Shown: positions 45,561-57,863, numbered from the stretch's first letter. The stretch is 64,000 nucleotides of DNA from Aquarana catesbeiana (GCF_042186555.1 NC_133325.1:674363640-674427639), one strand, 5' to 3'. The notes: generated from the letters alone by a model not told the origin. Program-made: numbers and translations.

Positions 45561-46110
45561 ATGCCTGTGTTCTCTGCTGCCATGGCCAGGACTAGATATG
45601 AGCAATTCTTGCGGTTCATGCCTTTCAATGGCAATGAACTCTGTCATCAGGGTGACCCTGAATATGATCGGCTCCACAAAATTTGGCCCCTCGTAAATCA
45701 CTTTGATCAAAAACTTGCAGCCTTGTACTACGCCCCAACAAGCTGTCTGCGTTGATGAGTCCCTGATTAAGTTTTTTGGCCGCCTTGTTTTCAAACGTTA
45801 TCTCCCCAGCAAGCGTTCCAGATATGGAGTCAAAATGTAAAAGCTCTGTGACACCCCTACCCAATGAGCACCCCAAAAAAATGCTGTCTGTTCCAAGTGT
45901 GGCTACAGGCGTGACACTTGCTATTTTTGTCCCGCCTGGTGAACCTGGTCTCTGCATCGGGGACTGTTTCCGTCACTACCACACACTAGTAGAGTATTTG
46001 TATAGGGTACAGCAAGGGCACAGTCTAGGGCACACTTTCACACAGGGTCTCCAAAGATGTTAGATGGCTATCACATTTTGGGAGACCCTTACCTGGAATA
46101 AAGAATAAAA
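45561..46110 (+). pseudogene. piggyBac transposase remnant, internally deleted
   Basis: Opens with MARTRYEQFLRFMPFNG, then HQGDPEYDRLHKIWPLVNHF; after a stop and frameshift it reads AVCVDESLIKFFGR (first catalytic Asp), KRYLPSKRSRYGVKM and KLCD. It then jumps over hundreds of missing residues into the C-terminal cysteine-rich domain, VCSKCGYRRDTCYFCP, followed by a frameshift and FRHYHTLVEY. This order and these blocks identify a piggyBac-type DDE transposase. It is dead by deletion, stop and frameshifts. Confidence 0.85.
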
Positions 46111-46144
46111 TGTAAACAAGTGTCAGAAAGGGCTTGGCCTTTAA

Positions 46145-47511
46145 GTGATTAGAAGAGTGGGTGATGTGTGGCATAAGCTTCTAATGTTGGACAGTTCAAC
46201 CCCCCCAAATGATCCCTTTTTGGAAAGTAGACACCTCAAGGTATTTGCTGAGAAGCATGTTGAGTCTGTGGAATATTTTATGTTTTGCCTCAAGTTTCGG
46301 GAAAATGACAAAATGTTTGTGTGTAAAAAAAAAAAAAGTTAAATATTTAATTTTTTTTGTCACAAGTGAATGAAAAATTACAAAAAGTTGTCGGTGAAAT
46401 TATATATTGCTCACACATGCCATGGATATATGTGGAACTGCACCCCAAAATACATTCTCTTGCTTCTCCGGAGTACGGGGATACCACACGTGAGATTTTT
46501 TGGCAGTCTAGCCATGTACAGGACCCCAAAAAACCAATCGCCGCCTTCAGGCTTTCTAAGGGTCGTAAATTGCTCATTTCACTTCCTCCCTACTTATCAG
46601 TTTCAGAGGCCCTGAAATGGTAAGATTTTCGGAAAATAGACACCCCAAGGTTTTTGCTATGAGGCATGCGGGAGTATTTGTAGATCTCATTTGTTGCCAT
46701 GTTTTTTTTGGAAAATGAAAGAAAAGGAAAACATATTTTTTCTTTTTAAGAAAATTTGTGACCAAAAGTGAGATCTGCAAAATACTCACCGTGCCTCTTA
46801 GCAAATACCTTGGGGTGTCTACTTTCCAAAAAGCGGTCATTTGAGGGGGTTTTGTGCCATTTTGACATTTTGGGGCCTCTGAAACTGAGATAGGTAGTGA
46901 GGAAGTGAAACGAGCAATTTACACCCTTAGCCTGCAGGCAGTGATTGGTTTTCGGGGTCCTGTAGGTGGCTAGACTGCCAAAAAAGTCTCACTGTTGGTA
47001 TCGCCATACTCAGGAATAGCAGCAGAATGTATTTTGGGGTGTAATTTCACATATACCCATTGTATGTGTGTGCAATATATCATTTCACTGACAACTTTCT
47101 TTTTGTAATTTTTTTAAATTTTCAAATGAAATATTTAATGGGCTCAACATGCCTCTCGGCAAATTCCTTGGTGTCCAAAAAGGGGTCATTTGGGGGGGGT
47201 TCGGTTGTACTGCCCTGCCTTTTTAACACCTCAAAGGAGATAGGCAGTCATAAACTAAAAGCTGTATAAATTCCAGTAAATGTACCATAGTTTGTGGATG
47301 CTATAACGTTTGCGCAAACCAATAAATATACACTTATTGAAATTCTTTTTACCCAAAGAAAGCTCTGTTTTGTGGGGGAAAAAAAGAATGCAAATTCCAT
47401 TTTGGGTATAGCTTTGCATGACCTCACAATTACCAGTTAAAGCAGCGCAGTGCCAAATTGCAAAAAGTACTCTGGTCAGGAAGGGGGTAAAAACTTCTGG
47501 AGCTGAAGTGG
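46145..47511. mobile_element. piggyBac-type element 3' tail, copy A
   Basis: Begins with 'gagtgggtgatgtgtgg' and ends ggagctgaagtgg followed by TTAA at 47512-47515. It contains repeated blocks with 'ccaaggtatttgctgagaa' and its inverted partner 'acctcaaggaaattg'-like words, and 'tttgcgcaaacca'. Collinear with 53524-54924 for most of its length. It directly follows a piggyBac C-terminal coding remnant in both places. Confidence 0.7.
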
Positions 47512-47515
47512 TTAA

Positions 47516-48221
47516 TGACACCACAAATGCAGAACACCAGGGACTGGAGATTAGTCTCCAGTAGATCACTAGGTGTTAAATCACACCACAGATTGCGCAC
47601 TTTACTGCCATTCCACCTAGAGCTCTTTATAGGGTGTTTGCATTCTTCCTTCCTACTACGGCTACAGGACAGCCTGTACTTAGGTGGCTGCATTCTTTCT
47701 GGACATGCATAACCTTTATTCTGCACTCTACTTCCTGGAAACCCAACAGGGGATCACCAATGGCTATGGTGAAAACAAAGCGAAAGCCATGGCAATAGGT
47801 CAGGTGAACTTTTGTTCTGCCAGGGGCCATACAACACAGCTGCACAGTGATGCTTCTCTGGGAAAAAAAATACCATTTCCCATTCAAGAACAAATATAAG
47901 ACAATTTTATGATTGGGTTAATCCGGGAAGGATTTTCACTACTCCAAAAGTCATGATCTCCTTTTATCCAGTGAAAAAAAGAATTTACTAAGAAGTAGTC
48001 TGTTCTGGTAGTAAATCTGCCATTTCCGAAACAAATATCTAACTATTTTAATTAAAGTTGTTGCTTGTTTCAAAGATTCTACATGTAGGACATTTTGAGA
48101 CTTGATCTTAAAGAATTCTTTTCACTTGCAGTACCAGCCCTGCAACCAGCTTTCACTGCAATTTGTTTTCAGGACACTGTCTTAACAGAGCAACTGCAGC
48201 ATTTATCCCATGCTCTGTTTA
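47516..48221. other. intron, low-repeat stretch
   Basis: No mobile element or gene recognised. Contains 'gaaaacaaagcgaaagccat' near 47770. Confidence 0.4.
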
Positions 48222-48283
48222 GTTGGCCAATTTATAGTTTCGATTGGTTAATTAACCTTAAGTGTGGTGTATAATTTATTTAA

Positions 48284-49580
48284 CCGCTTGCCGACCAGCC
48301 ATCGCAACATGGGTCGGCTGCGCGAATCGCCGTTATCTTGCTTCGCTTCCTTTTTTGGCCACTATTTAATCGCCCCCTGCTCTCCCACGGAGCCGATGCG
48401 AGTGCCCGGCGGATGCTAGCACTGCCGGGCGGACGCGATCGCTCGGGGCACACCGAGAACCGGGATCTGTGTGTGTAAACAGTTTCTGGTTCTATGAGAG
48501 CCCACAGAGTATGAACAGCGATCTGTCATCTCCCCTACACAGTCCCCTTCCCCCTTCAGTTAGAACATACACTAGGGCTGGGATAAAAATCGATTTAAAT
48601 CTTGAATCGAGTTGAGAGGTCAAATCGATTCAAAATTTCAGCAAATCGATTTTTTAAATTTTTTTCACCAGGACCGGTGCTGACACCGCGCCGGTCCTGA
48701 GGAGCTGTGGGCAGGAGTTTTTAGGTGAGGCCGTGACTTCGGCCTAGTCCGCGAGGCCGGACACCATGGACTAGGCCGAAGCCGCGGCCTCGCCTAAAAA
48801 CTCCTGCCTGCAGCTCCTCAGGACAGGCGCAGTGTCCAAAAAAAAAAAAAAAAACCTATTTGAATCGTGAATGCAGTTTTTTTTTTTTTTTTTTTTTTTG
48901 AGAAAATCGCCCAGCTCTAACATACACTAGGGAAACACAATTAACCCCTTGATCCCCCCCCAATGTTAACCCCTTCCCCGCCAGTGACATTTTTACAGTA
49001 ATCCATGCATTTTTATAGCACTGATCGCTGTATAGATGCCAATGGTCCCAAAAATGTCAATTGTCCGCCATGTCGCGGTCCTGATAAAAATCGAAGATCC
49101 ACCGCCATTACTAGTAGTAAAAAAAAAAAAAATAATAACGCCATAAAACTATCCCCTATTTTGTAGATGCTATAACTTTTGCGCAAACCAATCAATGTAC
49201 GCTTATTGTGATTTTTTTTTTTTTTTTTTTTTTCCCCAAAAAATATGTAGAAGAATACAGATCGGCCTAAACTGAGGAAAAAAATTGGGTTTTTTATATA
49301 TTTTTGGGGAATATTTATTATAGCAAAAAGTAAATATTGCGGGGTTTTTTTTCCAAAATTGTCTTTTTTTTTTTTTTTGTTTGTTTATAGCTCAAAAAAT
49401 AAAAACCACAGAGGTGATCAAATACCACCAAAAGAAAGCTCTATTTGTAAGAAAAAAAGGATGTCAATTTTGTTTGGGTGCAACGTCAGACTGCGCAATT
49501 GTCAGTTAAATCGCCGCAGTGCTGAATCACAAAAAGTGCTCTGGTCAGGAAGGGGGTAAAAGCTTCCACGGCTGAAGTGG
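48284..49580. mobile_element. piggyBac-type MITE, insertion 1
   Basis: TTAA at 48280-48283 and 49581-49584; left end ccgcttgccgaccagcc, right end cacggctgaagtgg. The empty site is TTAA 9257-9260. It contains the palindromic MITE at 48575-48918 and family blocks shared with 17135-18193. Confidence 0.92.
48575..48918. mobile_element. palindromic MITE with 11-bp flanking duplication
   Basis: Flanked by aacatacacta at 48564-48574 and 48919-48929. Ends gggctgggataaaaatcg and gaaaatcgcccagctct. Core 48672-48740 and 48765-48832 are inverted GC-rich arms ('gcctagtcc', 'gaggccg'). The length of the duplication is longer than the 8 bp typical of hAT, so the superfamily is open. Confidence 0.8.
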
Positions 49581-49812
49581 TTAATATGTAAAGTTTATAA
49601 AAGGCAATTTTTTCTTAAATATTTATATGCAGTGGTAAATATAAATAACCAACTATATGGATAGGGAGCAAAATCTCTAATCCACTCTGAGAATAACAGA
49701 CAGAAGAGATATACTGTATACACTATTTAGAGGAGATATATACTGTATATACTATTAGAGGTTGAATCTGGTAAATATCCTCAGACTCAGATTTTTTTTT
49801 TTTTTTTTTTAA

Positions 49813-50817
49813 CCACTTGCTTACAGGGCACTTAAACCCCCCTCCTATCCAGACCAATTTTCAGCTTTCAGCACTGACGCACTTTGAATGACAATTGCGC
49901 GGTCATGCAACACTGTACCCAAATGAAATTTTTATCATTTTTTCCCCACAAATAGAGCTTTCTTTTGGTGGTATTTGATCACCTCTGCGGTTTTTATTTT
50001 TTGTTAAAAAAATTAAAAAAGAGCGAATTTAAAAAAAAAAAAAATTATTTTTTTTTATATTTTGTTATAAAATTTTTTAAAAGGGTAATTTTTCTCCTTC
50101 ATTGATGTACGCTGATGAGGCGGCACCAATGGGCACTGATAGGTGGCAGTGATGGGCACTGATGGGTGGCAGTGATGGGCACTGATTGGTGGCAATAATG
50201 GGCACTGATCTTGTACACTGCTAGGTGGCACTGATTGGCACCACTGGTGGGCATTGTTAGGTGGCAATGGTGGGCATTGTTAGGTGGCACTGGTGGGCAT
50301 TGTTAGGTGGCACTGGTGGGCATTGTTAGGTGGCACTGGTGGGCATTGTTAGGTGGCACTGGTGGGCATTGATAGGTGGCACTGGTGGGCATTGATAGGT
50401 GGCAATAACAGGTGGCACTGGCAGGGGGTACTTGTGGCACAATTGAGGCACCTATGAGGCATTATTGCCTCCTCTTCGGGACCGATGTCCCTTGCTGTTG
50501 AGCCGGTGATCGGCTTTTTTTTCTCCTCGCACTGTCAGCGCGAGGAGAAAAAAAAAACGATCACAGAGCTTTTGTTTTGATCATGTGATCAGCTGTCATT
50601 GGCTGACAGCTGATCACATGGTAAGGGGCCGGGACCGGCCCCTTACTTGGATCGGTGATCACCCGAGTCTCAGTGACTCGGTGATCACAGCGCGCTCCAC
50701 GCGTGCCCTGCAGGGCGCGCGCAGGGCACGTGCACTGGTGAGGCCGTCATGACGGCCTCCCGGGAATTCAGGTCCGCGCTGTAGCCGTCATTCGGCTATA
50801 GCGCGGATGTCAAGCAG
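49813..50817. mobile_element. piggyBac-type MITE, insertion 2
   Basis: TTAA at 49809-49812 and 50818-50821; left end ccacttgcttacagg, right end gtcaagcag. Empty site TTAA 9061-9064. Includes a 23-bp tandem array (50129-50420) and 'agctgatcacatg' inverted words near 50590-50620. Confidence 0.92.
50129..50420. repeat. 23-bp tandem array, degenerate
   Basis: About twelve units of 'taggtggcactggtgggcat' plus three bases. Units 50280-50360 are nearly identical; the outer ones diverge. Confidence 0.85.
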
Positions 50818-51738
50818 TTAAAGAAAAAAAGTTACTGTTTTGCAGATTTTCAAACAGAACTATAATTTATTATATGCTGGCCATACAAAAACAGTGTCTT
50901 CCTTTAAAAAAAAAGTAATTTTAACCAGTTGCCGACCGCCTCACGACGATATACGTCGGCAGAATGGCACGGGCAGGCAGAATCTCGTACCTGTACGTGA
51001 TCTGAACACACCCCCCCCCCCTCCGGTGCCCGAGGCGGTCGGCTTCTGTCCGGGAGTGATCAGACGTGAGGGGGAGGCCATCCATTTGTGGGCCCCCCCC
51101 CCTCGCGATCGCTCCCAGCCAATGAGAATCTTCCTCTGCCTCTGTATGGTAAACAGAGGCAGAGGAAGTGATGTTGTCTCGGCTCGACCCTTTAGGTCTA
51201 GGGTACCCCCCCTAATAAAGTTTTAACCCCTTGATCACCCGCTGTCGCCAGTGTCACTAAGTGATCGTTTTTCTGATCGCTGTATTAGTGTCACTGGTGA
51301 CGCTAGTTAGGGAGGTAAATGTATAGGTTCACCGTCAGCGTTTTATAGCGTCAGGGACCCCCCATATACTACCTAATAAAGGTTTTAACCCCTTGATTGC
51401 CCCCTAGTTAACCCTTTCACCAGTGATCACCGTATAACTGTTACGGGTGACGCTGGTTAGTTCGTTTATTTTTTTATAGTGTCAGGGTACCCGCCGTTTA
51501 TTACCGAATAAAGGTTTAGCCCCCTGATCGCCCGGCGGGTGATATAACTTAGGTTTTAGGGTCAGATAGGGTCTGCGTCGCCCCAGGCAGCGTCAGGTTA
51601 GCGGCAGTACCGCTAACACCCACTCACGCAGCATACACCTCCCTTAATTTTTGGTAGCGTTTTTGTGAACTGGCAAGCACCAGCGGCCTAGTACACCCTG
51701 GTCGTAGTCAAATCAGCACTGCAGTAACACTTGGTGAC

Positions 51739-52131
51739 GTGGCGAGTCCCATAAGTGCAGTTCAAGCTGGTGAGGTGGCAAGCACAAGTAGTGTCCCGCT
51801 GCCACCAAGAAGAAGACGAACACAGGCCCGTCGTGCCCATAATGCCCTTCCTGCTGCATTCGCCAATCCTAATTGGGAACCCACCACTTCTGCAGCGCCA
51901 GTACATCCCCCCATTCACATCCCCAACCAAATGCAGTTGGCTGCATGAGAGGCATTTTCTTTGTCCTCCTGAGTACCCTTACCCAACGAAGCCCCCCAAA
52001 AAAGATGTTGTGTCTGCAGCAAGCGCGGATATAGACATGACACCCGCTATTATTGTCCCTCCTGTCCTGACAATCCTGGGCTTTGCATTGGTGAATGTTT
52101 TGAACGCTACCATACACTATTTGAGTATTAG
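51739..52131 (+). pseudogene. piggyBac transposase, N terminus fused to C terminus
   Basis: Frame from 51739 reads VASPISAVQ, PPRRRRTQARRAHNALP, FANPNWEPTTSAAP: the low-complexity N-terminal leader of such proteins. After 51945 it is out of frame and jumps to the C-terminal domain, read cleanly from 52000 to 52131: KRCCVCSKRGYRHDTRYYCP, SCPDNPGLCIGECFERYHTL, FEY and stop. Seven Cys plus His residues match the CxxC…CxxC…C…C zinc-binding arrangement at the C terminus of piggyBac. Intact metal ligands but no catalytic core. Confidence 0.85.
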
Positions 52132-53523
52132 CGTAGGGTACAGCATTGCACAGACTAGGCACACTTTCACAGGGTCTCCCAAGATGCCATCGCATTTTGA
52201 GAGACCCGAACCTGGAACCGTTTATAGTTACAGAAGTTACAGGTGATATATGCCGAAGCATGGGGGCAGCAGGGGCGGAGGAGCGATTTTCTCCTACCTT
52301 TTGCAGGAGGATGCCCCCCTGCTTTGGCATATATAAATGGTGTGCATACCCACCGATTAATCTCTTTTTTTTCGTTCAGCCCACAGGCTGCATGAAAAAA
52401 AAAAGATTACAATATACGCCCAACAAGGACCAGCAACGTACTGGTATGTTGCTGGACTTTGAGTGGTTATACCAGAATGATGCCTACAGGTTTAGGTATC
52501 ATCTTGGTATCATTCTTTTCAGCTAGCGTTCGGCTTTCATGTAAAAGCAATCCTAGCGGCTAATTAGCCTCTAGACTGCTTTTACAAGCAGTGGGAGGGA
52601 ATGCCCAACCCCCCCACCGTCTTCCATGTTTTTCTCTGGCTCTCCTGTCCCAACAGGGAACCTGAGAATGCAGCCGGTGATTCAGCCAGCTGACCATAGA
52701 GCTGATCAGAGACCAGAGTGGCTTCAAACATCTCTATGGCCTAAGAAACTGGAAGCTACGAGCATTTCATGACTTAGATTTCGCCAGATGTAAACAGCGC
52801 CATTGGGAAGGCATTTTATCACACCGATCTTGGTGTGGTCAGATGCTTTGAGAGCAGAGGAGAGATCTAGGGTCTAATAGACCCCAATTTTTTCAAAAAA
52901 GAGTACCTGTCACTACCTATTGCTATCATAGGGGATATTTACATTCCCTGAGATAACAATAAAAATGATTACAAAAAAAATGAAAGGAACAGTTTAAAAA
53001 TAAGATAAAAAAGCAAAAAAAAAAAAATAAGCACCCCTGTCCCCCCTTGCTCTCGCGCAAAGGCGAACGCAAACGTCGGTCTGGCGTCAAATGTAAACAG
53101 CAATTGCACCATGCATGTGAGGTATCACCGCGAAGGTCAGATCGAGGGCAGTAATTTTAGCAGTAGACCTCCTCTGTAAATCTAAAGTGGTAACCTGTAA
53201 AGGCTTTTAAAAATGTATTTAGTTTGTCGCCACTGCACGTTTGTGCGCAATTTTAAAGCATGTCATGTTTGGTATCCATGTACTCGGCCTAAGATCATCT
53301 TTTTTTATTTCATCAAACATTTGGGCAATATAGTGTGTTTTTAGTGCATTAAAATTGAAAAAAGTGTTTTTTTCCCCAAAAAATAAAATGAAACACCCAC
53401 AATTTTAATCTGTAGGGCATTTGCTTTAAAAAAAAATATAATGTTTGGGGGTTCAAAGTAATTTTCTTCCAAAAATAATTTTTTCATGTAAACAGTGACA
53501 AAGGGCTTTGTCTTCAAGTGGTT

Positions 53524-54924
53524 AGAGTGGGTGATGTGTGACATAAGCTTCTAAATGTTGGGCATAAAATGCCAGGACAGTTCAAACCCCCCCATGACCC
53601 CATTTTGGAATATTTTATATTGTGGCACAAGTTGCTGGAAAAAGACACTTTTTTTTTTTTTTTTTTTTTTGCACAAAGTTGTCACTAAATGATATATTGC
53701 TCAAACATACCATGGGAATATGTGAAATTACACCCTAAAATACATTCTGTTGCTTCTCCTGAGTATGGGGATACCACATGTGAGACTTTTTGGGAGCCTA
53801 GCCGTGTACGGGACCCCGAAACCCCCAAGCTATTTGCTGAGAGGCATGGTGAGTATTTTGAAGCGCTCATTTGTTTTTGAAAATGAAGAAAGACGAGAAA
53901 AAAAAAATTTGTGCAAAAAAAAATGTCACTTTCCCGCAACTTGTGTCAAAATATAAAATATTCCATGGACTCAACATGCCCCTCAGCAAATAGCTTGGGG
54001 TGTCTACTTTCCAAAATGGGGTCATTGGCGGGGGGGGGGGGGGGTTGTGCCATCTGGGCATTTTATGGCCTTTAAAACTGTGATAGGTAGTGAGGAGTGA
54101 AATCAAAAATGTACGCCCTTAACAATCCTGAAGGCGGTGATTGCTTTTCGGGGCCCCGTACGGGGGCTAGGCTCCCAAAAAGTCCCACACATGTGGTATC
54201 CCCATACTCAGGAGAAGCAGCTGAATGTATTTTGGGGTGCAATTCCACATATGTCCATGGCCTGTGTGAGCAATATTTTATTTAGTGACAACTGTTAATA
54301 CATTTTTTTTTTTTTTTTTTTTGTCATTATTCAATCACTTGGGACAAAAAAAATTTAATATTCAATGGGCTCAAGATGCCTCTCAGCAATTTCCTTGGGG
54401 TGTCTACTTTCCAAAATGGGGTCATTTGGGGGGGTTTTGTACTGCCCTGCCATTTTAGCACCTCAAGAAATGACATAGGCAGTCATAAATTAAAGGCTGT
54501 GTAAATTCCAGAAAATGTACCCTAGTTTGTAGGCGCTATAACTTTTGTGCAAACCAATAAATATACACTTATTGACATTTTTTTTTTTTTTTACCAAAGA
54601 CATGTGGCCGAATACATTTTGGCCTAAATGTATGACTAAAATTGAGTTTATTGGATTTTTTTTTTTTTTATATAACAAAAAGTAGAAAATATCATTTTTT
54701 TGCAAAATTTTCGGTCTTTTTCCGTTTATAGCGCAAAAAATAAAAACGGCAGAGGTGATCAAATGCCATCAAAAGAAAGCTCTATTTGTGGGAAGAAAAG
54801 GACGCAAATTTCATTTGGGTACAGCATTGCTTGACCGTGCAATTAGCAGTTAAAGCGACGCAGTGCCAAATTGTAAAAAGTGCTCTGGTCAGGAAGGGGG
54901 TAAATCCTTCTGGGGCTGAAGTGG
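53524..54924. repeat. piggyBac-type element 3' tail, copy B
   Basis: Homologous with 46145-47511. It contains direct and inverted copies of a block around 'tgagtatggggataccac' (53760) and 'gtggtatccccatactca' (54194), i.e. an internal inverted pair separated by about 400 bases. Confidence 0.7.
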
Positions 54925-55548
54925 TTAAGAACATTTGTTTGATTTTCGAATTGTTAGGGGGGTCAAGTCGACGTTTGTTTTCAACCAGTGTCAGGAAAAT
55001 TTAGAAATAGAAAACTGCTTGGTCAAAGGAATTTTCAGACAGCGTATGTGGTTTTCGTTCAGAAATTACATTCATATTAAAACAATGGCAAGTGAAAATT
55101 TCAAACAACATTCTTTCATTCAGCGAATGTACAAAGATTTTTCATATGAATATTCTCGTCTGAAAATTGATCCATGTGGCCAGCATAAGGCTCGGTACAG
55201 CCCTATGCAGTTTGCTTTTGATCTGTGTCTACACTGCTTTTTGCTTTGCGTTAAGTACAGTATAGAGTGTCCCAGTAGCAAGGTAAAGAAAACTTCTGCC
55301 TTTAGAACCACTCACTTCCTGCCCAGGACTACATGTCTCATGAGGCCTTGCTCCTCACACATTCCCAAGTTCTCAGGCACTTACTGACATGTATGGATGA
55401 TGTACTGAGCTGTATGTGTGCTGCACTGTATTTCCTGATATGTAAACAAATAATGCATTCTGTATGCAGGCCAACTAATCGGCTGGCCGATTAATCGATT
55501 ATGAAAATAGTAATGATTAATTACATAATCCATTAGTTGTTTCAGCCC

Positions 55549-56962
55549 TAGTGCTGATGCCTTAAAACTAGTTGTAAAACAAACTTCTATAATGGCTCTG
55601 ATTTCCATTCACATGTGTAGAATCGTGTGGCACAAAGCCTGCTCAGGAAAAGCAGCCTGTAAAAAAAAAAAAACCCCTCATGCTTGCCCTTCAAAGGAGG
55701 GCCTCTTTGTTGAAACACTTGACAAATCGATCAAAGATGTCATGGAAAAAGTTGTTCTCCTTTTAACTGCCTAGAAAGAGCTGGTGCTTTGCAGGAGAGA
55801 ATTTCATTGGCGGAATGTGTTTTAATTGTGTTTAGCCTTGGGAATCTGATTAAAATAAGGATTTACATGCTGTGAGTGCCCTGAACTTCGTGTGGTGTGT
55901 TTTTTTACTTTTTTATTGATGTGTAACATTTTGTTGACATTGAATAGTGGTCCCCTCTCTATCTGCCCATGCTCATTTCCAGTCAAGCAAGGAACTTTCT
56001 AGCTTGGTGGGTTTTTGTCCCAGTCTGACATAGGGAAATCATGCCTACCCCACCATTTATAGGGAACAATCTTAGCGTTTAAAAGTGGGGAGCAATGCTT
56101 CACTCCTTCACAGTTTAGGGAACATGGTTACCATAGGTAGCTTAGCACCTCTTCAAAGTCCTGGAGCTCAGTGGGGATTGTCAAGTGGACCCTTTTGCAA
56201 GGTGCATCTCTTAGACGCGTAAACACTGCCAGTGATCTTGCTATCCTCTTAGTGGGAGTTTGAAAGACCGATTATCTCAGCTGTTCAAAGGTTATGGTCC
56301 CTTCATCCTAACATAATGCGAGATACCCCAGACATGCTTGTCCTGTCCTCCAGTTTTGACAAGTTACCCTGTGGTTATCTGAACAGATCTTGACTGGCAT
56401 CCGAGGCTTTTATTGCTCCCTGCTATCAACCAGGCTAATCCTTGCTTTTTCCTCCAGCACCCCTTTTGCCTCTACTGCTGCTCAAATAGAGCAATCAGAT
56501 GTGGAATATTTTCATTAGTTTGTGGTGCCTTTTGAGGGAGCATAAGAAAAATGTATATTGAACAGACTTGACATACACATTTTCTTGGGGTAAAACTGGC
56601 TTCCCGTGTGGCCTGAAACAGTATTTGTGGGAATGTGCCTTTGAAGTGTCAGACATCAGTTTACAGTAGTGTTCAAAGGCATAGTAACATTTTGTTATAT
56701 TGCTGAAATTTTTGGTCACAATTTGCCTTAGGCTAAAATACAGCCGGTTTGCGATGGCACAAGAGAGAGTTCTTCTTGATGCAATCCATAATTAAAATCA
56801 ACACATCATGGATTCAGTTGTATGTGCCCCAAGAATCATAGGGCAATAATTTTTCAGGCATTTAACATTCCTCTGTCACTTTAATGGGAAATAAAGGAAT
56901 GCATCCTTTCAAAAGTATTTCGAATCTATTATCGTTAAATTGATGTAGAAATGTTTGTGACC
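55549..56962. other. intron, low-repeat stretch
   Basis: No mobile element or gene recognised across 1.4 kb. Confidence 0.4.
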
Positions 56963-56966
56963 TTAA

Positions 56967-57460
56967 AGTGGTGTTCCGGCCGAAATTATACTTTTTAAAT
57001 AAAAATACCCCTATAATACACAAGCTTAATGTATTCTAGTAAAGTTAGTCTGTAAACTAAGGTCCGTTTTGTTAGTTTATAGCAGTAGTTTGTTATTTTA
57101 TAAACTTACAGCAGGCCGTGGCCATCTTAAGTGTGGGCATCTCAAGCCAGACTGTATTTCTTCCTGGATCTCATCCTTGCAGATCTCGCATATGCTCAGT
57201 GCAGCACAAGCAGTGTAATAGGTTTCAGGTCAGGTTTCCATAGCAACGGCAGTTTCAGAGGAAGTTGCCGCCCCTTCCCAGAAGGCATTGCAAACAGGAA
57301 ATGATGTGATGGGCCGCGGCCAGGGAAGAGGAAGTGAAAAATGAATACAGCAGATATACAGTAGGTGCTGAGGAAAAAAATTTAAAAATATCCAATTTGT
57401 TTACAGTGCACAGTTTAGTGAGGGATGCTGAAGAGTTGTAAAAGTGGGTGGAACTCCACT
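56967..57460. mobile_element. TTAA-type MITE, copy 2
   Basis: TTAA at 56963-56966 and 57461-57464; ends agtggtgttccggccg and ggtggaactccact. Nearly identical to 36482-36972 with point changes and short indels. Confidence 0.85.
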
Positions 57461-57464
57461 TTAA

Positions 57465-57860
57465 GCCTGGGTTCATACTGATGTGAATTTACAGCGGGTT
57501 TGATGCATTTAGGAACACAGATTCGCAGGTCATGTAAAAACATAGTATTCCATGGCTTTGGTTCACATCTATGCGTTGCGAATTTGGTGCGAGGGGAAAA
57601 AACAGGGGTCCTGTGCGTGTTGACTGTGGGTGCAATGCGAATTCCTATGGCGCGGTGCGAATTTTATCTTCATGGGCTACAATTGAACTTGCAGTAAACT
57701 CGCAGCACACGGTTCACATCTCTGCGAATTGTTCACTGTCTGCCTCCTGAAATTCGCACCTGTGCACCTCACAACGCAAGGCAAATTCGCACCTCGCACA
57801 GGACAAAAAAAAAAAAAATAGATCAAATTTGCAGTACATCACAGTAGCATGAACTTAGGC
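57465..57860. mobile_element. 'ttcatact' MITE
   Basis: Left gcctgggttcatactgatg and right agtagcatgaacttaggc, TAA before and TTA after. It adjoins the TTAA of the preceding element. 'aattcgc' words repeat inside. Confidence 0.6.
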
Positions 57861-57863
57861 TTA

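Larger units (their letters stand above)
50925..54924. mobile_element. piggyBac-type 4.0-kb element, insertion 3
   Basis: TTAA at 50921-50924 and 54925-54928; left end ccagttgccgaccgcc, right end tggggctgaagtgg. Empty site TTAA 8936-8939. It contains a fused N- and C-terminal transposase remnant (51739-52131), a MITE-like block (52540-53523), and a 1.4-kb tail (53524-54924) also seen at 46145-47511. The central transposase is deleted. The length and coding ends suggest derivation from an autonomous element. Confidence 0.85.
48222..55548 (+). mobile_element. hAT-like element expanded by three insertions
   Basis: The host sequence outside the insertions is about 1.0 kb and matches the reverse complement of 8572-9358. 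It starts inside the left end ('gttggccaat') and ends at 55548 in ttgtttcagccctag. Segments: 48222-48283, 49581-49812, 50818-50924 and 54925-55548. Insertions at 48284-49580, 49813-50817 and 50925-54924 are each flanked by TTAA. Confidence 0.8.

Noticed and set aside
50129..50420. CRISPR-like array of regular repeats
   Set aside because: Tandem units without spacers in a vertebrate intron; an ordinary degenerate minisatellite.
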